From: JAIBJN01 sp963839745 | GTDB lineage: Bacteria > Actinomycetota > Thermoleophilia > Gaiellales > Gaiellaceae | Assembly: GCA_963839745.1 (NCBI GenBank) | Contig: CAWIWC010000001.1 | Coordinates: 1 to 64,000 of the forward strand | Length of the DNA: 64,000 nucleotides | Reading direction: 5' to 3' | Shown: positions 35,533 through 42,839 of the stretch, piece after piece | How positions within the stretch are numbered: the stretch's first letter is position 1 | Layout of the letters: every line of letters begins with the position of its first letter | Position numbers and translations under genes: made by a program | Notes under the pieces: generated by a model | Told to the model about the DNA's origin: nothing | The model's database searches: none | The model's input: only the letters and a program-made list of their open reading frames with translations

Positions 35533-37215
35533 ATGCGCAAGGCTTCCGAGCTCTTCATCCCGACGCTGCGGGAGGATCCGGTCGATGCCGACGCCGCGAG
35601 CCATCGCCTGCTCGTCCGCGGCGGCTTCATCCGCCAGGTGAGCGCAGGCCTGTGGTCGTTCCTGCCGCTCGGCTGGCGCGTCCACGAGAAGGCCGTGCAG
35701 ATCGTCAGGGAGGAGATCGACGCGATCGGCGGGCAGGAGATGTTCATGCCTGTCCTGGCGCCCGCCGAGCTGTGGCAGGCAAGCGGCCGCTACGTGATTC
35801 CGGAGCTCTGGAAGACCGAGGACCGCGTGGGCCGCCCGTTCGTGCTGTCGATGACGCATGAGGAGACGATCACGTTTCACCTTCGCGAGATCTCGTCGTA
35901 CCGGCAGCTTCCACAGATCCTCTACCACTTCCAGACGAAGGTGCGCGACGAGCCCCGGCCGCGCGCGGGCCTCATCCGCGTGCGCGAGTTCGTCATGAAG
36001 GACGCGTACTCGTTCGACCGCGACGAGGAGGGGCTGGAGGTGAGCTTCCGCAAGCACGAGGCCGCCTACCACCGGATCTTCCAGCGCTGCGGGCTCGAGT
36101 ACTACGCCGTCGAGGCAGAGTCGGGGATGATGGGCGGGACCGAGTCGGTCGACTTCCTCGCCCCGTCGGGCTCCGGCGAGAACACGCTCGTCACCTGCGA
36201 GAACGGCGATTACGCGGCCGACCTCGAGGTTGCGCGCGGGATTCCTCGCTCGCCTGAGTTCCCGGAGCGGCTCGACGCGCCCGGCGAGGTCGAGACTCCC
36301 GGCGCGACGACGATCGAGGCGCTCGCCGAGTTCCTCGGGATCGACGCGGCGGCGACCTCGAAGGCGATGCCGATCGTGAAGGACGACGGCACAGTCGTGC
36401 TCGCGCTCGTGCGCGGTGACGACCGGCTGGAGGAGGCGAAGACCGCCGCCGCTCTCGGCTCAGCCTTCAGGGCCGCCACCGAGGAAGAGATCCGCGAGGC
36501 GTTCGGCGCCGACCCGGGCTCGATCGGGCCGGTCGGCTTCGGCGGCGAGATCCTCGCCGACGACGTGCTTCGCGAGGGGCAGTTCGTCGTCGGCGCCAAC
36601 CGCACGGGCTGGCACCTGCGCGGTGTCGAGCACGGGCGCGACTTCGAGGCCACCTTTGCCGACATCCGCGAGCCGCGTGACGGGGACACGTGCCCGATGT
36701 GCGGCGGCCGCCTCTCCTTCCAGACCGCGCTCGAGGTGGGGCACATCTTCAAGCTCGGGACGCGCTATTCGGAGCCGCTCGGCGCGAGGTTCCTCGACGA
36801 GGACGGCACCGAGCGGCCCATCGTCATGGGCAGCTACGGCATCGGGCCCGGCCGCATCATGGCGGCCGCGGTCGAGCAGAACCACGACGAGCACGGGATC
36901 GCCTGGCCGCGCTTGCTCGCCCCGTACGAGGTAGAGGTCGTCGTCATCGGTGCGGCCGGGCCCGAGGTGGTCGAGATCGCCGAGCGCGTCGCGAGCGACC
37001 TGGACGCAGAGGGTCTCGAGGTCCTCCTCGACGACCGCGACATGCGCCCGGGCGAGAAGTTCGCCGACGCCGACCTGATCGGCTGCCCTGTCCGGGTAAC
37101 GGTGGGGAAGAAGACCCTCGAGGACGGGCGCGTCGACCTGCTCGTGCGCGCCGGCCGGGCGGATGAGAGAGTGTTGGTCGACGAGCTCGTCGCTCACGTC
37201 AAGGAGGTCCTTTGA
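35533..37215 (+). CDS. proS: Prolyl-tRNA synthetase, bacterial type
   Basis: Class II synthetase of 560 residues. Motif 2 (GLIRVREFVMKDAYSF), the editing/INS domain (about residues 225-380), motif 3 (GSYGIGPGRIMAAAVEQNHDEHGIAWP) and a C-terminal anticodon-binding domain (VEVVVIGA...LLDDRDMRPGEKFADADLIGCPVRVTVG) are all present. The ATG at 35533 fits the family N-terminus (MRKASELFIPTLREDP) and lies 2 nt after the leader. A tRNA-Pro gene lies about 1.6 kb downstream. Confidence 0.95.
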   Translation: MRKASELFIPTLREDPVDADAASHRLLVRGGFIRQVSAGLWSFLPLGWRVHEKAVQIVREEIDAIGGQEMFMPVLAPAELWQASGRYVIPELWKTEDRVGRPFVLSMTHEETITFHLREISSYRQLPQILYHFQTKVRDEPRPRAGLIRVREFVMKDAYSFDRDEEGLEVSFRKHEAAYHRIFQRCGLEYYAVEAESGMMGGTESVDFLAPSGSGENTLVTCENGDYAADLEVARGIPRSPEFPERLDAPGEVETPGATTIEALAEFLGIDAAATSKAMPIVKDDGTVVLALVRGDDRLEEAKTAAALGSAFRAATEEEIREAFGADPGSIGPVGFGGEILADDVLREGQFVVGANRTGWHLRGVEHGRDFEATFADIREPRDGDTCPMCGGRLSFQTALEVGHIFKLGTRYSEPLGARFLDEDGTERPIVMGSYGIGPGRIMAAAVEQNHDEHGIAWPRLLAPYEVEVVVIGAAGPEVVEIAERVASDLDAEGLEVLLDDRDMRPGEKFADADLIGCPVRVTVGKKTLEDGRVDLLVRAGRADERVLVDELVAHVKEVL

Positions 37216-37514
37216 TGGCGAGGAAGCGCCGCTTCTCGACCGAGCCGTTCGGCGAGACGATTCAGTCCCTGATGGCCGAGAGGGGCGTCACGTACCGTGG
37301 CCTCGCCGCCAAGACGGGCCTCTCCGCCGGCTATCTCAACCATCTCGTGCACGGGAACCGGCCGGTGCCCTCGAATGACGTCATGGAGGCCCTCGCGAAG
37401 GCCCTGAAGGTCGAGCCGGCGCACTTCCGCGAGTACCGCATCCGCACGATCACGGAGCGGCTCGAGCGGATGCCCGAGCTCGTCGATCGGCTCTACCGCA
37501 GGCTCGAAGCCTAA
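37215..37514 (+). CDS. XRE-family helix-turn-helix protein
   Basis: A 99-residue DNA-binding protein with an HTH_3/Cro-CI fold in residues 10-70 (GETIQSLMAERGVTYRGLAAKTGLSAGYLNHLVHGNRPVPS) and a short basic C-terminal helix. The TGATG junction with the proS stop suggests translational coupling. A TTG one codon upstream is an alternative start. The regulated targets are not apparent. Confidence 0.78.
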   Translation: MARKRRFSTEPFGETIQSLMAERGVTYRGLAAKTGLSAGYLNHLVHGNRPVPSNDVMEALAKALKVEPAHFREYRIRTITERLERMPELVDRLYRRLEA

Positions 37515-37727
37515 GCTCAGGTCGAGGGGGTGACTTCGGCGCGGATCTCAGGCGCCGAGCCGCAGAAGCAGCGCCACGAGGGCGATCGCGAAAGGGTGAG
37601 CGCGGCCATGCTCGCAAGCGGCTGCAGGAGCGAGCGCCCCGTCTTCATGCGTCGTCGTTCCGTCGCCGGCATGCCTCTGGGTCATCGGCGGGGCCGCGGA
37701 GGCGCCTCGAACCAGCTCTGAGGACGC

Positions 37728-38567
37728 CTAGCGCCGGTTGGGGCGCTCGGACGAGAACCACTCGATCACGGCCACCAGCGTCCACGCGACCGCCATGGCG
37801 ACGAAGATGGCGGGCGTGGGCAGGTCCGCCTGCCAGGCGATCACGGCCACGGCCACGATGAAGAGCGCCTCGACGACGAAGCGGATCGTGCGCACGAAGC
37901 GGCGAGGGCGGCGTGCGACCGGCCTCGGCACGGGTTGGGGCGCCGGAGGGCGTGCGGGGCCTGCGGGACGCGGCTGAGCGGGCGCCTGGGCCTGCTGGGG
38001 CGATGCGGCCTGCGGAGGGAGCCAGATCTCGCGCTGGGACAGCTCTTCCACCTGCTTGGAGAGCTCGTGGACGCGGCGGCCCAGCTCCGTGGTCACGGAC
38101 GGGGGCTGGGGTCCCGGTTGAGGCGCCGGTTGCTGCGGTTGCGGCTGCTCCTGGGGCTGACGCTCGAGCTCGGCCAGGCGCATGCGCAGGTCGGCGAGCT
38201 CGTTGGTCAGGCGCAGGCTCTCGGCCTGCACCGTGAGCGCCCGAAACTGTGCGATCTCCTGCGACTGGCGCTCGAAGCGGTCGAGCACCTCGCGGAAAAT
38301 CGTGGCGAGCATGTCCTCCGTGCTCCCGGTCTCGACGAGATCCGTCCCGACCCCGGGGCGGGGCAGGAGCGGGGAGGAGGGGCTCCCGGCGGGGGGTCGC
38401 TTTTCGGTGTCCTCGAGCAGGCCGTTCCGGACGAGCTCGGAGCGGGGGATGCGCCGGCGGCCGTTCCGGACGACCGAGCGGAGCGAGCCGCGCTCCACGC
38501 GCCGGGCGATCGCCTTCCGGCTGAGCCCGGTCAAATCGGCCGCTTCGGTGATGGTGTACGTCCGCAA
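37728..38567 (-). CDS. MerR-like HTH protein with coiled coil and C-terminal membrane anchor
   Basis: The 279-residue protein begins at a TTG (38567-38565) with an excisionase/MerR-like HTH (RTYTITEAADLTGLSRKAIARRVERGSLRSVVRNGRRRIPRSEL). It continues with a coiled coil (about residues 75-120), a Gln/Pro-rich linker, and one or two hydrophobic helices near the C-terminus (FVVEALFIVAVAVIAWQA; IFVAMAVAWTLVAVIEWF). A membrane-tethered DNA-binding protein is implied. The longer upstream frame runs through the tRNA gene and is rejected. An AGGGA site sits 4 nt before the TTG. Confidence 0.65.
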   Translation of the reverse strand: MRTYTITEAADLTGLSRKAIARRVERGSLRSVVRNGRRRIPRSELVRNGLLEDTEKRPPAGSPSSPLLPRPGVGTDLVETGSTEDMLATIFREVLDRFERQSQEIAQFRALTVQAESLRLTNELADLRMRLAELERQPQEQPQPQQPAPQPGPQPPSVTTELGRRVHELSKQVEELSQREIWLPPQAASPQQAQAPAQPRPAGPARPPAPQPVPRPVARRPRRFVRTIRFVVEALFIVAVAVIAWQADLPTPAIFVAMAVAWTLVAVIEWFSSERPNRR

Positions 38568-38809
38568 GTCGTCCCTGGAGTCGCGCGTTCCCGTTCCCGG
38601 CCCGGGATTCTGCCGGACCGCGCCCGGAAACGCCAAGGAGGAGGGGCCCCGGGGGTGCCACAGCGGGGTCTCCAGGCGGGGCAGGCGGGGGCGATCCGGG
38701 TACCCCGCAGCGGGGCACGGCCCCGAACGGAGCGGTATCGACCCCGCACGGGGTTCTGGGCTCCGCGGCATCCAGACTCGGCGCGCCGGCGCTAGGATGG
38801 GGGCAGTCG

Positions 38810-38884
38810 CGGGGCGTGGCGCAGCCTGGTTAGCGCGCTTGTCTGGGGGACAAGAGGTCCCCGGTTCAAATCCGGGCGCCCCGA
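38810..38884 (+). tRNA. tRNA-Pro (anticodon GGG)
   Basis: A complete cloverleaf is visible: acceptor CGGGGCG with CGCCCCG, D-arm GCGCAGCCTGGTTAGCGCGC, anticodon arm CTTGT-CTGGGGG-ACAAG giving anticodon GGG, and T-arm CCCGGTTCAAATCCGGG. Discriminator A is at 38884 and CCA is not encoded. TAGGAT (38793-38798) is the likely -10 box. The 3' half is duplicated at 42379 and 46029. Confidence 0.93.
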
Positions 38885-38890
38885 CTGGAA
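38841..38890 (+). repeat. tRNA-Pro 3'-end direct repeat, copy 1 (left attachment site)
   Basis: The 3' half of the tRNA gene plus six flanking bases (GTCTGGGGGACAAG to GACTGGAA). The same 50 bp recur at 42379-42428, and 46 bp recur at 46029-46074, all in the same orientation. Direct repeats of a tRNA 3' end are the usual trace of integration by a tyrosine recombinase. Confidence 0.8.
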
Positions 38891-38997
38891 TCAAGCGGTA
38901 TAGGCGGGTGCTTGTCCGCGGCCTCGAGGTGCCAGCAGCCGTGTAGGGCGCAGAAGCGCGGCCAGTAGCAGTCGCCGGGGCAGCGAAGCCGCTCGCG

Positions 38998-39177
38998 CTA
39001 CGAGTCGGCGATCAGGTCGAAGGCGGTCGTCTTCGTGATCGAGTGGCCACCCGAGCGGTTGAGTGCGGTGAGGAGGAGACCCTCGCGGTTGAGCCGCCAG
39101 AGTTGGCGGGCGTGACCGCCGATGTTCGGCGCCGCCTGAAACAAGCCCTCGACCCATGCGGTCGTGCGCTGCGAAAC
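38998..39177 (-). pseudogene. Startless 59-codon frame, probable gene fragment
   Basis: On the reverse strand a frame opens after a stop at 39178-39180 and runs 59 codons to TAG (39000-38998). It reads VSQRTTAWVEGLFQ..., then NREGLLLTALNRSGG and a final ITKTTAFDLIADS. Composition is protein-like, but there is no ATG or GTG. I do not recognise it. It lies just inside the left attachment site and may be the tail of a lost gene. Confidence 0.3.
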
Positions 39178-39187
39178 TCAATGACGG

Positions 39188-39565
39188 ATGTGGCTGATCG
39201 TTTGGATGCTGCCATTCGTCGGAGCTGCCGGAATCGTGCTGGCGGTAGTGGTTGGCGTGCGTAGCGAGACGTGGCCGCGCACGGCTGCGTTCGCGTACGC
39301 AGCGTTACTCAGCGCGTCCGCGATCGCCCTGACGTTTTACGTCGCCAGCGAAGACGACTATCGCCGCGGCGGGATCAGCCGCTGGGACGCATACGACGCA
39401 CATGCCCTCACCGTCGCAGCGATCGCTATCGGTCTGGCTGCTGCGGTCGCGCTGGTCGGCGCCGCGACGCGCCGCCGGGCCCGCCTGGCGATTACTGGCT
39501 TCCTCGTTTCAAGTGCCGCGTTCGTTCTCTACTTCGCCGCCTTTCTGGCGAACTCGCTGAACTGA
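39188..39565 (+). CDS. Small four-helix membrane protein
   Basis: The 125-residue product has four hydrophobic helices (MWLIVWMLPFVGAAGIVLAV; AFAYAALLSASAIALTFYVA; ALTVAAIAIGLAAAVALVGA; GFLVSSAAFVLYFAAFLANS) and a short polar loop EDDYRRGGISRWDAYDAH. No family is recognised. It is the first gene inside island 1. No strong ribosome site is seen. Confidence 0.6.
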   Translation: MWLIVWMLPFVGAAGIVLAVVVGVRSETWPRTAAFAYAALLSASAIALTFYVASEDDYRRGGISRWDAYDAHALTVAAIAIGLAAAVALVGAATRRRARLAITGFLVSSAAFVLYFAAFLANSLN

Positions 39566-39614
39566 CTTGGGCACTCCCGCGCCCAGGCGTTTGTGGGATT
39601 AAGCGGGGGAAACA

Positions 39615-39860
39615 GTGAAGACCTGCAGGAAATGCGGGAAGGAGAAGAAGCAGTCCGAGTTCCGCCTGAACCGGCGGATGCGGGAAGGGTTGAGCTCATG
39701 GTGTGCGGCCTGCCACCGTGAGGCGACCCGGCGGTGGAGGGCCGACCACCGCGACGAGGTCAACGAGGCCCGCCGCGTTGTTCCGCGGTTCGTTTATGAC
39801 CCGGCGAGCCGGCGGACCGTGCCGAACCCGTCGTCCCGCCCGAAGTCGAAGGTGCGGTAA
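39615..39860 (+). CDS. Small zinc-ribbon protein
   Basis: The 81-residue product from a GTG start has paired zinc ligands CRKCGKEKKQSEF and CAACHREATRRWR, with a very basic C-terminal half. Proteins of this type (KxCxxCGxxK...F...C..CHRE) are frequent in phages and near HNH nucleases, where they bind nucleic acid. No HNH motif is present here. It fits a mobile-element cargo or a phage-derived gene. Confidence 0.65.
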   Translation: MKTCRKCGKEKKQSEFRLNRRMREGLSSWCAACHREATRRWRADHRDEVNEARRVVPRFVYDPASRRTVPNPSSRPKSKVR

Positions 39861-39931
39861 TGGACAGGCGTATATCGCTCGAGCTAGGTGGAGCGTCGCT
39901 CGGTCCGCTACCGAGCGGGCGATCGCGGCTG

Positions 39932-40000
39932 AAAAACAGAAGCCTCGCCTGAGCGGGGCTCTAGTGGATGACGGGACTCGAACCCACGACCATGGGATGG
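39932..40000 (-). other. 3' fragment of a second tRNA with its terminator
   Basis: On the reverse strand, 40000-39964 reads as a tRNA 3' half: T-arm GTGGG-TTCGAGT-CCCGT (39987-39971) and acceptor strand CATCCAC (39970-39964). It is followed by a terminator hairpin AGCCCCGC/GCGAGGCT (39960-39941) and TTTTT (39936-39932). The 5' half is absent. It is not the tRNA-Pro sequence, so it looks like the attachment scar of a different element. Confidence 0.55.
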
Positions 40001-40063
40001 TGTTTTGCGCATGCTCCGATGAGGTAAGGCAACGCACAACGAGCGTCGAGAAAGGGGTCACTC

Positions 40064-40186
40064 ATGGCGCAAGGACGGGAGCGTACGAAGGAACAGCTCT
40101 ACCGCGAGGCCAAGCGTCTCGGAGTCAAGGGCCGCTCGAAGATGAACAAGGGGCAGCTCAAGGCCGCCGTCGACCGGCGGCGCTAG
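40064..40186 (+). CDS. 40-residue Rho-N/SAP-like protein
   Basis: The tiny gene (ATG 40064, TAG 40184-40186) encodes a basic two-helix domain: RTKEQLYREAKRLGVKGRSKMNKGQLKAAV. This matches the pattern of the N-terminal Rho/SAP-like DNA- or RNA-binding domain (EL...A..LGI.G.SKM.K.EL...), often found alone in actinobacteria. AAAGGGG lies 8 nt upstream. A hairpin follows at 40201-40222. Confidence 0.6.
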   Translation: MAQGRERTKEQLYREAKRLGVKGRSKMNKGQLKAAVDRRR

Positions 40187-40200
40187 CGGGCCCGGTTTGG

Positions 40201-40222
40201 GGGAGGGCGATCAGTCCCTCCC
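40201..40222 (+). terminator. Hairpin terminator after the Rho-N-like gene
   Basis: GGGAGGG (40201-40207) pairs with CCCTCCC (40216-40222) around an 8-nt loop, 15 bp after the stop codon. No T-run follows, so efficiency is uncertain. It separates this gene from the convergent small acidic-protein genes. Confidence 0.45.
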
Positions 40223-40255
40223 CTAGGCCGCTCTGAGCCCGGCCGCTGGGCCGCG

Positions 40256-40393
40256 CTAGTCGGTCGCGTCGTCCCTAAACCCGCGCTGCCCTTCGTGCAC
40301 GACGGTCTCGGAGTCGGCGTCCTCGACCGCAATGTCCTCCTCGAGCTCGTAGGTCTTATCCGGACGCTCTGGCTCCGGTTTCACGAAGGTCAA
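40256..40393 (-). CDS. 45-residue acidic protein, second gene of a small operon
   Basis: From a TTG (40393-40391) preceded by GGAGGGG, the product begins TFVKPEPERPDKTYELEED and ends GQRGFRDDATD, about one third Asp/Glu. It starts 29 bp after the stop of the MWGE-family gene on the same strand. I recognise no family. The strong ribosome site and coding-like composition support it. Confidence 0.5.
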   Translation of the reverse strand: MTFVKPEPERPDKTYELEEDIAVEDADSETVVHEGQRGFRDDATD

Positions 40394-40422
40394 TTTGCGT
40401 TCCCCTCCAGTTGCGTCGATGG

Positions 40423-40587
40423 CTAGGCGGCCGCCTTGAGCCCGGCCGGCGGCTGCTTGCGATTGTCATCTCCAGCGTCGGTGCTCTCTCGCAGACGTGA
40501 CCGGATCGCCTCGAGGAGCTCCGCCTCGCGTTCGTCCTCATCCCGTTCGAGGCGTCCCCAGAGATCGCTTGCGCCCTCACCCCACAT
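40423..40587 (-). CDS. 54-residue MWGE-family small protein, paralogue A
   Basis: The product begins MWGEGASDLWGRLERDEDER, is helical and highly charged, and ends PPAGLKAAA. GGAGG lies 7 nt before the ATG. A second copy at 41386-41553 shares MWGE-ASDLWG-LE, the Glu-rich helix and the C-terminal AGL, and about 30 bp upstream are also alike. The family is unknown to me. Two paralogues in one mobile island suggest a selectable function such as toxin/antitoxin, immunity or phage-gene modulation. Confidence 0.6.
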   Translation of the reverse strand: MWGEGASDLWGRLERDEDEREAELLEAIRSRLRESTDAGDDNRKQPPAGLKAAA

Positions 40588-40670
40588 TTCGTGACCTCCG
40601 TCCTCGGATGCTTCGGTGAGGAAGTACCCGGGTACGAGCGGTCGCGAAACCGCCGGCTTCGACCGCCTGT

Positions 40671-40798
40671 GCGAAACCAGAGAGAACCGGGCGCCGCTGC
40701 CGCATGGCGGCGCCCGGTTCTATTGCGGTCTCCGCGCCTGGCATTCCACGACCGCGAACGCGTTGCTTTTTCCCGCCTCGGCGCCCGCCAAACCCGAT
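40671..40798. repeat. 128-bp hairpin-bearing repeat, copy A
   Basis: Nearly identical to 42574-42703, with a handful of substitutions and one or two indels. It contains a 16-bp stem (40683-40698 with 40706-40721, starting AGAACCGGGCGCCG) followed by a conserved 75-bp tail (CTCCGCGCCTGGCATTCCACG onward). No coding potential is evident. Each of the two islands carries one copy. Confidence 0.75.
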
Positions 40799-41385
40799 GC
40801 TTCGGCGGGGGGCGAGGATGGAGAGCCGCTCGAGCGGCCGCTGCTTGTGCTGTGACTCCCTCGTCACACCTCTGGGCGGGCTACGAGTTCGGCGAGCCTG
40901 CGGTCATGGAGTGACTCGCTTTACTGACTTGCGCCCTGCCTTCTAGGGTCTGGCCGAGAGATCGCAGGCCCCGGCTCCGGAGTAGCTTGCGGCTTCGAGT
41001 CCATTCCGCTAAAAGGAAAGTGACTTTCGCTCCGCTTCTCTCAGGCCCGGTTAAGTGTGGTTGCGAGGGTCTGCGGGGGGCCTGGCGTTCGGCCGCAGAG
41101 CGTCGGGCCCCCCGGAATACAGGAGTGGGAGGCCGGTTCAGGGCCGGGGGGCAGCCGCGGCCCGGACTTTGCAAAGCGGCCGTCGCGCATTCGCGTTTTA
41201 TCCTGGCTGTGTCGGGTGCGCCCTTTCGGCGCTTCATGTTCCTCCGCCGCTCTTGCCCTGGTGCTCGCGGCGTTCGGGCGGTCTCCGCTCCCGGCGGATC
41301 TTTCATCCACCGGAAGGGAGTGCCGATGTCGTCTTCCCTCGAACGCCTGGCGCGCAACCAAGCCCTATTTCGCAAAAGCCGCCGC
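40799..41385. other. Non-coding or decayed stretch of island 1
   Basis: No convincing gene is seen. There is G/C-rich pairing (CTGCGG/CCGCAG at 41071-41099; GGGGGGCC with GGCCCCCC around 41075-41114) and a small hairpin GCGCC-CTTTC-GGCGC (about 41218-41232). An ATG at 41326 after GGGAG opens a short frame beginning SSSLERLARNQALFRKSRR, which could be a gene fragment, but it runs antisense to paralogue B. Confidence 0.4.
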
Positions 41386-41553
41386 TTAGATCGCTCTCAG
41401 ACCGGCCGCCTCGATCGACTCGTCCGTCTCTCGGCCCGTCGGCTTCACATCGTCTTCAAGAGATTCCCGCGCCCCGTCGAGGATCTCGAGCTCGCGGTCG
41501 TGCTCCTCCCACTCGAGATACCCCCAGAGATCGCTTGCCTCTTCACCCCACAT
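41386..41553 (-). CDS. 55-residue MWGE-family small protein, paralogue B
   Basis: Begins MWGEEASDLWGYLEWEEHDR and ends SIEAAGLRAI. It aligns end to end with the product of 40423-40587 without large gaps; the N-terminal 13 residues and the Glu-rich helix are the most conserved. A G-rich ribosome site (GGGGG) lies 5 nt before the ATG. No equivalent of the 45-residue partner gene follows it. Confidence 0.6.
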   Translation of the reverse strand: MWGEEASDLWGYLEWEEHDRELEILDGARESLEDDVKPTGRETDESIEAAGLRAI

Positions 41554-42009
41554 CGTGACCCCCGTCCTCGGATGCCTCGACATCGAGGTACCGCAGGAAG
41601 CCGGTATCAAAACCGCTTGCAGCCAGTCGGGTCTAGCCGCGAGGCCAGCGCGGGAATCTGAGCGGTCAGACGGGCTGCAGGCAGGTGACCGTGGAGATGG
41701 GCCACGGCACCGGGGTCGACGCCCTCTTTGTCCCCCTCACGCGGCCGTCGGCTCAGGGCCGGGCTCGGCCGCCAGCCCTGAGTCACTTCTACGTTCGGCA
41801 GAGTGCGAGCGGGGGCCGGATCTAGAGCCTATGCCGACCGTGCTGACACTCGTTCAGGTTTCGCCTTCGCCGGGCGATAGATCGAGAAGTGGCTCGCCCG
41901 ATACACCAGCGGATGACGTTCTACGTCTGGTCTTGCATCGGCTGTCCGTTGATCGGATGGTCGACGGCTGTCTTCGGAACGCACGGCGAAGGTAGGCGTC
42001 GCCAAGTTC
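41554..42009. other. Intergenic region of island 1 without a recognisable gene
   Basis: The first 30 bp resemble the upstream region of paralogue A (CGTCCTCGGATGC block). Beyond that no frame on either strand has convincing protein-like composition. A frame starting MARPIHQRMTFYVWS at 41889 is short and overlaps a stop-rich region. Confidence 0.35.
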
Positions 42010-42177
42010 GTGTTCCTCTTCATCGGCCTTCCTGTTCTCCTCGCGCTCGTTGCCGCGCGCTTACTCGATCGGCGTGTCGGCGATGCCGTGCTAGGAACGG
42101 TCGCTGCTGGAGCGTTGGGCGCGCTCACGTGGTTTCTTACGATCCTGTGGCTCGCCTCGCAGGGCGTCTTCGAGTAG
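42010..42177 (+). CDS. Short two-helix membrane protein or fragment
   Basis: A frame from a GTG at 42010 gives 55 residues with two hydrophobic helices (FLFIGLPVLLALVAARLL and VLGTVAAGALGALTWFLTIL), ending WLASQGVFE. The frame is open for 11 codons further upstream without an ATG. Hydrophobic periodicity makes coding likely, but the 5' end may be lost or frameshifted. No family is recognised. Confidence 0.4.
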   Translation: MFLFIGLPVLLALVAARLLDRRVGDAVLGTVAAGALGALTWFLTILWLASQGVFE

Positions 42178-42179
42178 CA

Positions 42180-42221
42180 GCAGGGTAGTCCTAGGGTCAC
42201 CTTGCGGCCCGCGCCCCGGCT
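42180..42221. repeat. 42-bp repeat, copy A
   Basis: GCAGGGTAGTCCTAGGGTCA and the following 22 bp recur at 44323-44364 with one mismatch. Part of it (TCACCTTGCGG) occurs again at about 46004, just before the third tRNA-Pro repeat. It contains the palindrome CCTAGG. It may be a recombination or regulatory site of the islands. Confidence 0.55.
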
Positions 42222-42378
42222 CCTGGTCCGCCGGACTCTTGCCCCCAATCCGCCCCTAAACGCGTCCGAACGACCTGATGGAACCATGCGGGGGTCGAGA
42301 CCCTTGAACCGCCCGCAACGCTAGGCGGCAAGCCACTTCGAGCCTCTCGCCGACACTTGCCGCCCGACCGCTGAACAA

Positions 42379-42428
42379 GTCTGGGGGACAAGAGGTCCCC
42401 GGTTCAAATCCGGGCGCCCCGACTGGAA
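42379..42428 (+). repeat. tRNA-Pro 3'-end direct repeat, copy 2
   Basis: Identical over 50 bp to 38841-38890, from the anticodon loop to just beyond the discriminator base. There is no acceptor 5' strand or D-arm, so it is not a functional tRNA. It marks the junction between islands 1 and 2. Confidence 0.8.
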
Positions 42429-42573
42429 TTGAGCGGCAGCCGCCCTTGCGGCGATGCCCAATCAGTGCCCAAACGCTTGAAAGTAGGGAGCCCGAACGAA
42501 CCTATCCGGGACCTCTTTAAGGTGCTGTTCGGTCGAGGCGTCGGTTCATGGCTTCCTCCGCTTCCTGGCTTGC

Positions 42574-42703
42574 GCGAGAACCAGAGAGAACCGGGCGCCG
42601 CTGCCGCATGAGCGGCGCCCGGTTCTATTGCGGTCTCCGCGCCTGGCATTCCACGACCGCGAACGCATTGCTTATTCCCGCCCCGGTGCCCGCCAAACCC
42701 GAT
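42574..42703. repeat. 128-bp hairpin-bearing repeat, copy B
   Basis: Matches 40671-40798. The 16-bp stem is perfect here (42587-42602 with 42611-42626, loop GCCGCATG). The conserved tail through GCCCGCCAAACCCGAT follows. The region 42429-42573 has no recognised gene. Confidence 0.75.
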
Positions 42704-42839
42704 CTGGCCTGTGGAAGACCGACGAGCCTGCGACACTCGAGGCGGCGGGTGCCGAGCCGGGAGAGCCTTCTGGTAGCCGCAACCAGCAGGCTCACATCCC
42801 TGCCGGCGCCCGCCAGCCAGCCGATGTCTGGATGCGGAG

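Larger units (their letters stand above)
38841..42428 (+). mobile_element. tRNA-Pro-targeted island 1 (about 3.6 kb)
   Basis: Bounded by 50-bp direct repeats of the tRNA-Pro 3' end. The content differs from the flanking chromosome: short genes on both strands, low coding density, repeats shared with island 2, a second tRNA 3' fragment and no housekeeping genes. No integrase or relaxase is recognisable, so it is either a satellite mobilised in trans or a decayed remnant. Confidence 0.6.

Noticed and set aside
38568..38894. N-terminal extension of the HTH-membrane protein to 38894
   Set aside because: It would read through the complete tRNA-Pro gene on the other strand and adds low-complexity sequence; the HTH begins near a TTG at 38567.
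38891..39181. 96-codon reverse-strand ORF beside the left attachment site
   Set aside because: Composition is not protein-like; the alternative frame 38998-39177 is more convincing, although it lacks a start.
42379..42428. Additional functional tRNA-Pro genes at the repeats (also 46029-46074)
   Set aside because: Only the 3' half is present; the acceptor 5' strand and D-arm are missing upstream of both.
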